A DNA stretch of 49,338 nucleotides from Actinomadura fibrosa (GCF_900659615.1 NZ_CAACUY010000051.1:1-49338), one strand, 5' to 3'. Numbered from the stretch's first letter, positions 24,160 to 33,917 are shown. Notes: generated by a model not told the origin, from the letters alone. A program made the numbers and translations.

Positions 24160-25263
24160 ATGACGGAAACCCTCCCCCAGTCGCGTCCCCCCTCGCCCGG
24201 TCCGCAGACCGGCGAGGCGGCAGCGGGAACGGCCCCGCCGGCCCCGCGGCAGCGGGACGCCTACTTCGACAACGTCAAGTTCTTCACGGCGGTGCTCGTC
24301 GTCGTGGGGCACGTCTGGGCCGAGTTCGGCGACAGCCACGCCGTGCACGCGGCGTACATGGTGCTGTACGGCTTCCACATGCCGGTCTTCGTGTTCGTCT
24401 CCGGGTACTTCTCGCGCGGCTTCCTCCGCTCGACCGACAAGTTCCGGAGCATCTTCCCCACGCTGATCGTGCCGTACGTCATTTTCATCGTGCTGTACCG
24501 GATGCAGCTCGTGCTCATCAATGACGTCGATTTCCGGCTTGAGGAGCTTTTCCGGCCGCATTTCCTGATGTGGTTCCTGGTCGCGATGGTCTTCTGGCGG
24601 CTGAGCGTCCCGCTGTGGGGGCACCTCCGGCACCCGTTCGCGGTGTCGCTGGCCCTCGCTCTCGTCGGCGGGACGTGGGCCTTCACCGCCGACTCGACCC
24701 TCAGCCGGACGGCGGGGCTGCTGCCGTTCTTCGTCCTCGGGCTGACGATCGAGCCGCGGCACGTCCAGGTGCTGCGCCGCTCCTGGGCGCGCTGGGCGGG
24801 GATCGCCCTGCTGCTCGCCGCGCTGCCGGTCGCCTACGTCTGGGAGCGCGGCACGGTCGTCCCGAAGATCAACAAAGGTTTCGTCTGGTGGACGATGGGC
24901 TACGAGGAGATGGGCTACTCCGCGCTGACGGGCATGGCCGGGCGGGTCCTCGCCGTCGGGTTCGCGCTCGTCCTCGGCGCGGCCTTCCTCGCCGCGGTCC
25001 CGCGCGGGCAGGCGTGGTACACCCGGATGGGAACGCGGACGATGTACGTGTACCTGCTGCACGGCCTGATCGTGAAGACGCTCGACTACACCGGCGTGCT
25101 GGGCGAGCCGGCCCTGCACAACCCGGCCGGGATCGTCGCGGTGACCCTCGCCGCGGTCGCGCTGGGCGTGCTGCTGGCGACCGCGCCCGTGCAGCGCGCC
25201 ACGCACTGGGCGGTCGAGCCGAAGGCGCGGTGGCTGCTCAAGCCGGCGCACGGCAGAACCTGA
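24160..25263 (+). CDS. Membrane O-acyltransferase, paralog of the preceding gene
   Basis: The 367-residue polytopic protein carries YFDNVKFFTAVLVVVGHVW, with the conserved GH. FHMPVFVFVSGYFSRGF and RTMYVYLLHGLIVKTL align with the same positions in the gene at 22807-23997. Its soluble leader is shorter and lacks the TSAEA repeat. ATG 24160 sits just behind GGAG; a GTG at 24121 would add 13 residues but would place the inverted repeat inside the coding sequence. A separate promoter seems likely given the 160-bp gap. Two paralogous acetylases suggest two acetylation positions or substrates on the polymer, which is inference. Confidence 0.87.
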   Translation: MTETLPQSRPPSPGPQTGEAAAGTAPPAPRQRDAYFDNVKFFTAVLVVVGHVWAEFGDSHAVHAAYMVLYGFHMPVFVFVSGYFSRGFLRSTDKFRSIFPTLIVPYVIFIVLYRMQLVLINDVDFRLEELFRPHFLMWFLVAMVFWRLSVPLWGHLRHPFAVSLALALVGGTWAFTADSTLSRTAGLLPFFVLGLTIEPRHVQVLRRSWARWAGIALLLAALPVAYVWERGTVVPKINKGFVWWTMGYEEMGYSALTGMAGRVLAVGFALVLGAAFLAAVPRGQAWYTRMGTRTMYVYLLHGLIVKTLDYTGVLGEPALHNPAGIVAVTLAAVALGVLLATAPVQRATHWAVEPKARWLLKPAHGRT

Positions 25264-25323
25264 GCTCAACCTACGATGTGCGGGTATCATCCAGTTTTCA
25301 CCGAGTAGTTGATTGGCCTTCGT

Positions 25324-27537
25324 GTGAGCAGTGGTAACGACGTCTCGCTGAGCATCATCGTGCCCGTGCACAAAGTGCAGGGCTACATCAGGCAGTGCCT
25401 CGACTCCCTCCTCGATCCCGACCTCCCGAACCTGGAGGTCATCGCGGTGGACGACGCCTCGCCGGACGGATGCGGAGAGATCCTCGACGAGTTCGCCGAG
25501 CGCGACTCGCGGGTCAAGGTGCGCCACCTCACCGAGAACGTCGGCCTCGGCCACGCGCGCAACGTCGGCCTCGACATGGCGACCGGCGACTACGTCTGGT
25601 TCTTCGACAGCGACGACTACGCGACCGAGGGCGCCGTCAAGGCCATCTGCGAGCGGCTCGCCGAGACCCGTCCCGACGTGCTGATGTTCGACTACGCGCG
25701 GGCCTACTGGAACGGCAAGGTCAAGCGCAGCATCATCAACTACCTCTTCCGCGAGCCGCCCGCGCCGGACGTCTTCACGCTGGAGGAGCGTCCGAGCGTC
25801 CTAGAGATGATGATGACGGCGTGGAACCGGGCGATCCGCCGCGAGTTCCTCCTCGACCTCGGGCTGCGCTTCAGCGGCGGCTACTACGAGGACGTCAACG
25901 TCACCTACCCGATCCTCATGGCCGCCGAGCGGCTGAGCCTGCTCGACCGGGTCTGCTACATCTACCGGCAGCGGCGCCGCGGCGCGATCACGAGGACGAC
26001 CGGGGCCAAGCACTTCGACGCCTTCGCCCAGTACGACCGCATCTTCGCGTTCATGGACCAGATGGGGCCGAAGGCCGACCAGTTCCGGGAACTGATGTTC
26101 AACCGGACGATCTGGCACCTGCTGGTGATCATCGAGCGCGGGGACCGGGTGCACCCGTCGGAGAACGAGCGGTTCTTCGCGGAGATGTCCAAGACCTACA
26201 ACCGGTACCGGCCGGAGGGGCACGTCCCGCCCGACGACAAGCCGCTGCTGGCCGAGAAGCACCGGCTGATCCAGAAAAACGACTACCGGGGCTTCCAGCG
26301 GCTCGGGCCCGGCTCGGTGAAGGCCAAGGCCAAGAAGCCCGCCCGCAAGGCCAACAACCTGCGCAAGCGCGGCCTGCTGTACTCCAAGTCGGTGGCCAAG
26401 GACCGCTACTACCAGATGCAGCGGCGGCTGCCGATCGACGAGAACCTCGCCGTGTTCGCCGCCTACTGGTACCGGGGCTACGCCTGCAACCCGGCCGCCA
26501 TCTACGAGAAGACCAGGGAGCTCGCGCCGCACATCCGCTGCGTCTGGATCGTGAAGCCGGGGGCGCGCAAGTCCATGCCGGAGGGCGTGGACTACGTCGT
26601 GGCCGGAGGCGCCGAGTACTACCGCACGCTCGCGCGGGCGAAGTACTTCGTGAACAACGTCAACTTCCCCGACCACCTCGTCAAGCGGCCCGGCCAGGTC
26701 CACCTGATGACCCAGCACGGGACGCCGCTGAAGAAGATGGGCCTCGACCAGATGGAGTACCCGGTCGGCGCCAACGACATGGACTTCAAGGCCCTCATCA
26801 CCCGGTCGGACCGGTGGGACTACCTCGTCTCGTCCAACCCGCTGTCCACCGAGGCGTGGGAGCGCGGGTTCCCGTGCAAGTACGAGATGCTGGAGATCGG
26901 GTACCCGCGCAACGACCGCCTCGTGACCGCGACGGACGAGGAGCGGGCCCGGCTGCGCGCCGAGATCGGGATCCCGGAGGGCGCCACGGCGATCCTCTAC
27001 GCCCCGACGCACCGCGACTACCAGCGCCGCTACAGCCCGATGTTCGACATCGGCAAGGTGGTGGAGCAGCTCGGCCAGGACCACGTCCTGCTGCTGCGCG
27101 CGCACTACTACTACAAGATCAAGAACATGGCGGCGGACCTCGGCTGGCCCGAGGGCCGGGTGATCGACGTGTCCGGGCACCGGTCGGTGGAGGAGCTGAG
27201 CATCGCCTCGGACGCGCTGCTCACGGACTACTCGTCGATCATGTTCGACTACGCCAACCTCGACCGGCCCATCGTGATCTACGCCAACGACTGGGAGACC
27301 TACAAGCTGACCCGGGGGGTCAACTTCGACCTGACCGCCACCCCGCCGGGGGTCGTCGCGACGACGGAGACCGAGCTCGTGGACGCGTTCGTGTCCCGCG
27401 CGGCCTGGAGCGACACCGCGCAGAAGGCCCGCGAGGCCTTCCGGGCGCGGTTCTGCCCCTGGGACGACGGGCACGCCGCCGAACGCGCCGTCCGCCGGCT
27501 GTTCCTCGGCGAGCAGGTCCCGAACCCGCCCGCGTGA
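25324..27537 (+). CDS. GT2-TagF fusion, teichoic-acid-type polymerase
   Basis: The 737-residue two-domain enzyme begins with a GT2 (SIIVPVHKVQG, AVDDASPDG with D43-D44, FFDSDDYA with D95/D97, YYEDVNVTYP). From about residue 340 it continues into a CDP-glycerol glycerophosphotransferase (TagF-like) domain with QHGTPLKKMG (H465), YAPTHRDYQRR and TDYSSIMFDYA (D635). TagF-type enzymes add polyol-phosphate units, so the fusion could alternate sugar and polyol-phosphate addition. GTG 25324 is chosen; TTG 25309 is possible. The upstream 60 bp are AT-richer and contain TATCAT at 25285-25290, a probable -10. No tagD-like CTP:glycerol-3-phosphate cytidylyltransferase is visible in the window. Confidence 0.9.
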   Translation: MSSGNDVSLSIIVPVHKVQGYIRQCLDSLLDPDLPNLEVIAVDDASPDGCGEILDEFAERDSRVKVRHLTENVGLGHARNVGLDMATGDYVWFFDSDDYATEGAVKAICERLAETRPDVLMFDYARAYWNGKVKRSIINYLFREPPAPDVFTLEERPSVLEMMMTAWNRAIRREFLLDLGLRFSGGYYEDVNVTYPILMAAERLSLLDRVCYIYRQRRRGAITRTTGAKHFDAFAQYDRIFAFMDQMGPKADQFRELMFNRTIWHLLVIIERGDRVHPSENERFFAEMSKTYNRYRPEGHVPPDDKPLLAEKHRLIQKNDYRGFQRLGPGSVKAKAKKPARKANNLRKRGLLYSKSVAKDRYYQMQRRLPIDENLAVFAAYWYRGYACNPAAIYEKTRELAPHIRCVWIVKPGARKSMPEGVDYVVAGGAEYYRTLARAKYFVNNVNFPDHLVKRPGQVHLMTQHGTPLKKMGLDQMEYPVGANDMDFKALITRSDRWDYLVSSNPLSTEAWERGFPCKYEMLEIGYPRNDRLVTATDEERARLRAEIGIPEGATAILYAPTHRDYQRRYSPMFDIGKVVEQLGQDHVLLLRAHYYYKIKNMAADLGWPEGRVIDVSGHRSVEELSIASDALLTDYSSIMFDYANLDRPIVIYANDWETYKLTRGVNFDLTATPPGVVATTETELVDAFVSRAAWSDTAQKAREAFRARFCPWDDGHAAERAVRRLFLGEQVPNPPA

Positions 27538-27700
27538 CCGCTTGGCGGCCGCCCCGGTAACCGCCTCGGTGACCGTCCGCCCGGGTGACCGCCCGTCCCC
27601 CCGCTCCCCTGCTCCCGGCGCGCCGTCGCCGGCCCAACCTGTCGTCTCCCGCCCCGGCCGCGCCGCCGGGTCCCTGTAGTGGTTCAAAGGAGTGGGTCGC
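27538..27700. other. Intergenic with degenerate TGACCGCC words
   Basis: TGACCGCT, TAACCGCC, TGACCGTC and TGACCGCC recur at irregular 15-23 bp spacing between 27534 and 27596, followed by a GC-rich stretch and a strong AGGAG ribosome site for the next gene. No gene is visible. Confidence 0.5.
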
Positions 27701-30700
27701 TTGTCCTCCAGCCGGATCAGCGTCATCGTCCTCTCGCACGGAGCCGGGGAGTCCCTGCCCGACACCCTGAGGTCGCTTTCCGTCCAGTCGCACGGCGATC
27801 TGGAAGTGCTCGTCATGGACGACGGCACCGGCGCGGCGGCCGGGACCGAGCTCCCGGACGACCGCTTCCGGTTGATCCGCGAGGGCGCCCTGAGCCGCGG
27901 TGCCGCCCGTGGCCGCGGTGTCGCGGCGTCGTCCGGCGCGTACCTGCTGTTCGTGGACGGCGCCGACGAGCTGCCCGAGGACGCGCTTGAGCGGCTGCTG
28001 GCGTCCCTGGACGCGTCCGGGTCGGACTTCGCGACGGGCGGGGAGGCCGGCCGCAAGCGGACCGGGCAGGTGTGGTCGTGGCAGCCGTGGAAGGCGGCCG
28101 TGCCCCCGGCGACCGGCACGGACCTGCGGCGGCAGCCCGACCTGCTCAAGGGCCGGCAGATCACCGGGAAGCTGTTCCGCCGCTCCTTCTGGGAGGCGGC
28201 CGGGCTGGAGTTCCCCGACATCTCCCGGTACGAGGACCTCGCCGTCACCGTCCAGGCCCTGCACAAGGCCAAGGCGGTGGACGTCCTGGACGGCGTGGTG
28301 CTGAACCGGCGCCGGCAGCGGTACGGGAGCACGACGGAGGCGCAGGAGATCGCCGACGGGTTCGGCGCGGTCACGCTCGCGACCTCCTGGCTCACCGAGC
28401 ACGGCGACGCCCGGGACGCGCGGCGGCTCCAGCTCGCCGCCGTCACCACCGAACTGCGGGTGTTCCTCGACGTGCTGCCCGACCTGCCCGGCGAGGAGCG
28501 GGAGCAGGTCGTCGCGCAGGCCGCGGCGTACGCGGCGGGCGTCCCGGCGAAGGTGTTCGCCGAGGCCCCGGCGCTGGTCCGGCTGAAGTGGCACCTCGCG
28601 ACGGCGGGCCGCACGACCGAGCTCGTGAAGGTCGTCCGGTACGAGCGGGGCAAGTCGTCGCCGTCGATCGTCCGCGACCCGCTGCGCCGGTACGTGGTGT
28701 ACCCGTACTGGAAGGACGGCGCGCTCGACATCCCGCGGGAGGTCTACCGCGCCCGCGACGAGGTGAAGCTGCGCGGCCGCGTCCACGCGGTCGCCTGGGA
28801 CGGCGACCGGCTCACCGTGACCGGCGAGGCGTACATCAACTCGGTCAGCTCCCGCCGCCGCTGGACGGCGCTGAAGACCGTGACGCTGCGCTCCGGCCGC
28901 CGCAAGATCCTGGTGCGGGCCCGGCAGACGCACAAGCCCGGCAAGTCCTCGGGCGGCTGGTCCGGGTTCGAGTTCACGCTGGACGCGGCCAAGCTGCGCG
29001 ACTCCGGCAGGTTCGTCGAGGGCTCCTGGAACGTCCAGGCGTCCGTGCTGAACGCGGGCGTTTTCCGGCAGGGCCCGCTGCGCGGCGGCGGCTCCGGCAC
29101 CGGCGCGCACCCCCCGTACCACTACGTCTCCGACGACATGCGGATCGTCCCGCGCATCGCGGACGGCAGGCTGCGGATCGACGTCGAGAAGGTCCGGGTC
29201 AAGGCGACCGCGCTGCGCTTCGACGGGGACGCGCTGGTCGTCGCGCTGGCGGGCGAGGTGCCCGCCGAGCTGGAGCTGCGGCTCGGCGACACCGTGATCA
29301 AGGTCCCCGTCACCACCGGGGACGGCGGACACACCGCCCGCATCGACCCGGCCGGGCTGGCGGACGTCCCGATCGACCCCGACGCCATCGACGACACCCG
29401 CGACTGGACGGTCTCCGCCGGCGGCCGCCCGCTCGTCCTCGCCGAGGGCGTCGCGGAGGTCGACCGGCCGTTCGGGGCGCTGGAGGTCGGCGCGGGCCAC
29501 GGCCCGAGCGGCTACCTGCGCGTCCGGCTCACCACGACCCGGCTGGTCGTCGCGGACTGCGCGTGGCGCCCGGACGGCACCCTCGCGCTCACCGCGACGC
29601 ACGCCGCCGGCCAGGGCGGGCGGATCGTCCTGCGCGGCCGCGCCCGCCGCAAGGACTTCGCGTTCGACCTCGTCCCCGACGCGTCGGGGACGCTGCGCGC
29701 CGAGGTGCCCGTCGCGGCGGTGCCGAGCGTCGCGGGCGTGCTGCCGCTGCGCCCCGGCCGCTGGGACGTGCTGTTCCAACCGCACGGCGGCCGCGCGCTG
29801 ACCGTCCGGCTCACCGCCGCGGCGCAGAAGAGCCTGCCCGAGCCGCTGGAGGTCGCCCGCCGCGGCTACGACCTGGAGACGACCGACGGGCGGCTCGTCG
29901 TCGCGGTGACCGGGGACGTCTCCCAGGAGGAGCGCTCCGAGGGCCCGAAGATCCGCGAGGAGGCCCGCCGCCGCGTCGACCGGGACGGGCTGCGCGACGC
30001 CGTGCTGTTCTCGTGCTTCAACGGCCGGCAGTACTCCGACAGCCCGAAGGCGATCCACCAGGAGCTCGTCCGCCGCGGCTCGGGCCTCGCGCAGCTCTGG
30101 GTCGTCAACGACGCGCAGGTGGAGCTGCCGGGCACGCTGGAGGCCGTCCGGCTGAACGGCCGGGAGTGGCAGGAGGCGGTCGCGACGTCCCGCTACATCG
30201 TCACGAACCACCGGCTCGGCGACTGGTTCCAGCGCCACCCCGACCAGATCGTCCTCCAGACCTGGCACGGCACCCCGCTGAAGAAGATCGGCAAGGACAT
30301 CAAGGAGGTGCACTTCGCCTACGCGCCCGGCATGAAGAAGGCGCTCCAGGCGAAGTCCACCGGCCCCGCGATCCCCGAGTGGAGCCACCTGCTGTCGCCG
30401 AACCCGTTCAGCACGGAGATCTTCAAGCGGGCGTTCGCGTTCAAGGGCGAGATCATCGAGGCCGGGTACCCGCGCAACGACCTGCTGCACAGCCCCGACG
30501 CCGACCTGGTCGCGAAGGACGTCCGGTCGCGGCTCGGGATCCCCGAGGGCAAGAAGGTCGTGCTGTACGCGCCGACCTGGCGCGACGACCAGTACTACAG
30601 CAAGGGCCGCTACCGGTTCGACATGCGGATCGACCTGGAGCGCGCGCGGGCGGCGCTCGGCGACGACCACGTCCTGCTGGTCCGGCTGCACACCAACGTC

Positions 30701-31096
30701 GTGGACGGCGTGACCGAGGACCCCGACGGCTTCGTCCGGGACGTGTCGCTGTATCCCGACATCACCGAGCTGTACCTGATCTCCGACATGATGATCAGCG
30801 ACTACTCGTCGGTGATGTTCGACTACGCCAACACCGGCCGCCCTATGCTGTTCTTCACCTACGACCTCGCCGACTACCGGGACCGGCTCCGCGGCTTCTA
30901 CTTCGACTTCGAGGCCGAGGCGCCGGGCCCGCTGGTGGAGACCTCCGACGACCTGATCGCGGCGATCCGGGACGTCGAGGCCGCCACCGCCGGGCACCGG
31001 TCCCGGTACGACGACTTCGTCAACCGCTTCTGCCCCCTGGACGACGGGAACGCCGCCGCGCGGACCGTCGACCGCGTCTTCCGGCCATCCCACTAA
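27701..31096 (+). CDS. GT2 + beta-sandwich + TagF polymerase, 1131 residues
   Basis: The start is TTG 27701, 8 nt after AGGAG; GTG 27692 overlaps that site. Residues 1-230 form a GT2-like domain. The metal-binding motif reads VDGADEL (D86-G87-A88-D89) where active members have DADD or DSDD, so the central Asp is lost. Residues of about 320-760 hold several beta-rich segments ending in motifs such as PLRPGRWDVLF and TTDGRLVVAV. The TagF domain follows, with WHGTPLKKIG (H856), YAPTWRDDQYY and SDYSSVMFDYA (D1034). The polyol-phosphate transferase looks intact. The beta insert may bind the growing polymer. It sits between a shorter GT2-TagF and a GT2-beta protein, all co-directional. Confidence 0.9.
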   Translation: MSSSRISVIVLSHGAGESLPDTLRSLSVQSHGDLEVLVMDDGTGAAAGTELPDDRFRLIREGALSRGAARGRGVAASSGAYLLFVDGADELPEDALERLLASLDASGSDFATGGEAGRKRTGQVWSWQPWKAAVPPATGTDLRRQPDLLKGRQITGKLFRRSFWEAAGLEFPDISRYEDLAVTVQALHKAKAVDVLDGVVLNRRRQRYGSTTEAQEIADGFGAVTLATSWLTEHGDARDARRLQLAAVTTELRVFLDVLPDLPGEEREQVVAQAAAYAAGVPAKVFAEAPALVRLKWHLATAGRTTELVKVVRYERGKSSPSIVRDPLRRYVVYPYWKDGALDIPREVYRARDEVKLRGRVHAVAWDGDRLTVTGEAYINSVSSRRRWTALKTVTLRSGRRKILVRARQTHKPGKSSGGWSGFEFTLDAAKLRDSGRFVEGSWNVQASVLNAGVFRQGPLRGGGSGTGAHPPYHYVSDDMRIVPRIADGRLRIDVEKVRVKATALRFDGDALVVALAGEVPAELELRLGDTVIKVPVTTGDGGHTARIDPAGLADVPIDPDAIDDTRDWTVSAGGRPLVLAEGVAEVDRPFGALEVGAGHGPSGYLRVRLTTTRLVVADCAWRPDGTLALTATHAAGQGGRIVLRGRARRKDFAFDLVPDASGTLRAEVPVAAVPSVAGVLPLRPGRWDVLFQPHGGRALTVRLTAAAQKSLPEPLEVARRGYDLETTDGRLVVAVTGDVSQEERSEGPKIREEARRRVDRDGLRDAVLFSCFNGRQYSDSPKAIHQELVRRGSGLAQLWVVNDAQVELPGTLEAVRLNGREWQEAVATSRYIVTNHRLGDWFQRHPDQIVLQTWHGTPLKKIGKDIKEVHFAYAPGMKKALQAKSTGPAIPEWSHLLSPNPFSTEIFKRAFAFKGEIIEAGYPRNDLLHSPDADLVAKDVRSRLGIPEGKKVVLYAPTWRDDQYYSKGRYRFDMRIDLERARAALGDDHVLLVRLHTNVVDGVTEDPDGFVRDVSLYPDITELYLISDMMISDYSSVMFDYANTGRPMLFFTYDLADYRDRLRGFYFDFEAEAPGPLVETSDDLIAAIRDVEAATAGHRSRYDDFVNRFCPLDDGNAAARTVDRVFRPSH

Positions 31097-31108
31097 CGCT
31101 GGACAGCC

Positions 31109-33079
31109 ATGACTCCCCCCAAGGTCACCGTCATCATCCCCGTCTACAACTGCCGGGCGTCGGTCGAGGAGACGCTGCGCTCGGTCTTCGAGCAGACGCT
31201 CGACCCCGCTCTCGTCGAGGTGGTCGCGGTGGACGACGGGTCCACCGACGGGAGCGGTGACGAGCTGGAGCGGCTGGCGGGCGCCCATCCCGGGCTCACC
31301 GTCGTCCGGCAGGAGAACTCCGGCGGCCCCGGCGGGCCGCGCAACACCGCGATCGGGCACGCCCGCGGCGAGTACCTGTTCTTCCTGGACGCCGACGACC
31401 GGCTCGGCCCGGAGGCCCTGGAGCGCATGTGCGCCATGGCCGACGAGCAGGGCACCGACATCGTCATCGGCAACTACGTCGGTGTCGGACGGGGCGTCGC
31501 GCGCTTCGACGAGACCGTGCCGCGCGTCACCGTGGACGACCCGGACTTCGACGTCTACGGCCGCTCGCTGACGGCGCACAAGCTGTTCCGCCGCGACCTC
31601 GTCCAGGACAACGGCATCCGCTTCCCCGAGGGGATCCTGTCGGGTGAGGACAAGGTGTTCACCGCCCACGCCCTCCTCCACTCCACCGGCGTGTCGATCA
31701 TCGCCGACTACGACTGCTACTACCTGGTGGAGCGGGAGGACGGCACCAGCATCATGCAGACGGGCGGCGCGGCCCCGGCGGAGTACTTCGCCAAGGCCGC
31801 CCGGCCGCTGCTGGAGCAGGTGATGGCGCACACCAAGCCCGGCCCCGTCCGCGACCGGATGCTCGTCCGCCACTTCCAGCGCGACGTCCTGCACCGCTTC
31901 AACGGCACGTTCCTCGCCGGGGACGCCGACTACCGCCGGACGACACGCGACGCGATCCGCAACCTCTGCGAGGACTTCCTGACCCCGGCGGTCGTCATGC
32001 GGATGCAGCCCCGCCACCGGCTCCTCGCGCACTGCGCGCGCAGCGGGCACCAGGAGCTGCTCAGCAAGATCATCGAGGCGGACCGGGCGCCGGAACCGGT
32101 CCCGGCCGCCGTCGACAAGGACCGCGCCTACCTTCTCTACCCCGGCTTCCGGGAGCCCGGCGCGGCCATCCCCGACGCCTACTTCGACATCACCGACCGC
32201 CTCCGCGTCCGGCGGACCCTCACCGCCCTCGACTGGCAGGACGGCGTCCTCCACGTCGCCGGAACCGCCCGGCTCGACCGCGTCGACCCCGACGGCCAGT
32301 CGGTGTCGCTGCTCCTGCGCGACAAGAAGTCGGGCTCCGAGCACCGCGTCCCCGCCCACGCCGGCGCCGACGGCGCCTTCACCGCCGACCTCGACCCGCT
32401 CACGGCGGCGTCCGGGGCACCGCTGCCCGCGGGCGCCTGGGACCTGCACGTCGAACTGGTCAGCGACCGGCTCGCCAAGGAGGGACGGCTCGGCGCCGAC
32501 CGTTCCCCCGAGATCGCCGCACCCCCGACCCGGTTCGTCGCGTCCGAAAACGGTGCCGCGGCCGTCACACCCTTCTTCACCCGCAACTACGACAACCTGA
32601 CGCTGACGGTCGTCCCCGGCGCCACAGCCGTGGAGAAGCACCTGCGCATCACGGGAATCGGCTGGGACGGCGGGGCGCGCCTCCGGGTCCGCGGGCGGCT
32701 GCCCGTCGCGTCCGCATCGCACGTCCGCCTCGCCGTCCGGCTGGAACCGCGCGGCGGCGGCGAAGGCCGCGACGGCGAGGTCCAACTGACGCCCGAGGGC
32801 GACGGCACCGCGTTCGACGCGGTCACCGACCTCCGCGGGCTCGCCGCCGGGCGCTGGGACGTGTGGCTGCTGTTCACCGCGGCCGGCGAGACCGTCCGCA
32901 TGCGGATCCCCCTCGCGAAAGCCCCGAAGGCAGACCCGGTGCCCTGCGCGCCCCTCGGGCTCCGCCGGGCCGTCTACTACCGGACGGGCGGCGGCAACCT
33001 CGCCGTCCACGTCGTCCCCGGGAAGGTGCCCGCGCTGGCCCGCTCGGCGGGCCGCCGCCTCGGCCGCGCCCGCCGCTGA
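31109..33079 (+). CDS. GT2 glycosyltransferase with C-terminal beta-sandwich domains
   Basis: The 656-residue protein has a complete GT2 domain: VIIPVYNCRAS, AVDDGSTDGS (D42-D43), ENSGGPGGPRN, FFLDADDRLG (D94/D96) and SGEDKVF. A helical linker (about 240-340) follows, then two beta-rich repeats ending in AAGRWDVWLLF and RRAVYYRTGGGNLAVHVV. This resembles TarS/TarQ-type wall-teichoic-acid glycosyltransferases, whose C-terminal beta domains bind polymer or drive oligomerisation. It starts 12 bp after the TagF fusion and is surely cotranscribed. Its role is probably sugar decoration of the polymer; the sugar is unknown. Confidence 0.9.
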   Translation: MTPPKVTVIIPVYNCRASVEETLRSVFEQTLDPALVEVVAVDDGSTDGSGDELERLAGAHPGLTVVRQENSGGPGGPRNTAIGHARGEYLFFLDADDRLGPEALERMCAMADEQGTDIVIGNYVGVGRGVARFDETVPRVTVDDPDFDVYGRSLTAHKLFRRDLVQDNGIRFPEGILSGEDKVFTAHALLHSTGVSIIADYDCYYLVEREDGTSIMQTGGAAPAEYFAKAARPLLEQVMAHTKPGPVRDRMLVRHFQRDVLHRFNGTFLAGDADYRRTTRDAIRNLCEDFLTPAVVMRMQPRHRLLAHCARSGHQELLSKIIEADRAPEPVPAAVDKDRAYLLYPGFREPGAAIPDAYFDITDRLRVRRTLTALDWQDGVLHVAGTARLDRVDPDGQSVSLLLRDKKSGSEHRVPAHAGADGAFTADLDPLTAASGAPLPAGAWDLHVELVSDRLAKEGRLGADRSPEIAAPPTRFVASENGAAAVTPFFTRNYDNLTLTVVPGATAVEKHLRITGIGWDGGARLRVRGRLPVASASHVRLAVRLEPRGGGEGRDGEVQLTPEGDGTAFDAVTDLRGLAAGRWDVWLLFTAAGETVRMRIPLAKAPKADPVPCAPLGLRRAVYYRTGGGNLAVHVVPGKVPALARSAGRRLGRARR

Positions 33080-33161
33080 CCGCTCCCGCCGCGGGCACCC
33101 GTTCATGGACCCTTGATACGTTGGGCGACCGGAAGATCGAGCATCGGGGGACGTCGGCTTC

Positions 33162-33917
33162 GTGAACGCGGTGGCGAACCATGTCCGGGTCTCCGCCGAC
33201 GACGGCCTGCTGGTCCGCTGGCCGGCGCCGCTGCCGGACGGCGAGCGGCTCGTCCTGCGGCACACCGCGTCCGGCCACGGCCGCGCCGTCAACCTCGCCG
33301 CCGACCGCACGTCCTGCGCGCTCCACGTCGGCGACCTCGGACCGGGCACCTGGGCGCTCCACCTGGAGGCGGGCAGCCTCACCCGGCCGCTGCTGACCGA
33401 CGACCCGGGCTTCTCCCACGACGGCCTCCGCGCCTACGCCGCGCTCCCCCGCCGCCGCTCCGTCCGGGTTACCCGCTCCTCGGACGGCCACGCCGCCCTC
33501 GACGTCCAGGAGGTCGAACCGCACGCCGAGGTGGAGCTGGTCCATCCCCGCGACGGCGAGATCCGGATCGGCGGCATGCTCGCCTACACCGGCCCCCGCC
33601 CCGGCGGCGCGCGCTTACTCGCGGTCGCCCGGAAGGGCTCCGCGACCGTGACGGGCACGGCCCGCGTCCACGGCACCGAGTTCCACGCCCGCCTGTCCGC
33701 CCGCGGCTTCGCCACGGAACGCCCCGGCCTCTGGGACCTCTGGCTCGCCGTCGCGGACCTCCGCGCCCGCCTGGCGACCCTGCTCGACGACGCGCCCGGC
33801 AAGCGCGGCAAGGTGTCGTTCCCGCGGCAGACCGTCCGCGACATGAGCGTGCGCCCCTACTACACGGCCCGGGATGAACTGGCGGTCGCGTGCCACCGGA
33901 CCGAGGAGCAGCCATGA
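33162..33917 (+). CDS. Stand-alone beta-sandwich protein, relative of GT tail domains
   Basis: The 251-residue soluble protein has no catalytic motif. It looks like two beta-sandwich units. The first ends GPGTWALHLEAG; the second contains RPGLWDLWLAVADL and finishes VRPYYTARDELAVACH. These endings mirror AAGRWDVWLLF and AVYYRTGGGNLAVHV in the upstream GT2, and PGRWDVLF with GRLVVAV in the TagF fusion. I infer it is a detached copy of the polymer-binding tail. GTG 33162 follows GGGGGA at a longish distance. The stop overlaps the next ATG by 4 bp (ATGA), so production is coupled with that GT4. Confidence 0.75.
   Translation: MNAVANHVRVSADDGLLVRWPAPLPDGERLVLRHTASGHGRAVNLAADRTSCALHVGDLGPGTWALHLEAGSLTRPLLTDDPGFSHDGLRAYAALPRRRSVRVTRSSDGHAALDVQEVEPHAEVELVHPRDGEIRIGGMLAYTGPRPGGARLLAVARKGSATVTGTARVHGTEFHARLSARGFATERPGLWDLWLAVADLRARLATLLDDAPGKRGKVSFPRQTVRDMSVRPYYTARDELAVACHRTEEQP

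Noticed and set aside
25801..28731. Minus-strand 976-codon open frame
   Set aside because: It spans two real plus-strand genes and their gap, with no domain and no sensible start.
27320..33382. Very long minus-strand open frame (about 2020 codons) opposite the TagF-type genes
   Set aside because: It is an antisense shadow caused by extreme third-position GC. Its translation is low-complexity Arg/Val/Asp/Gly sequence without domains, and the plus strand carries clear motifs throughout.
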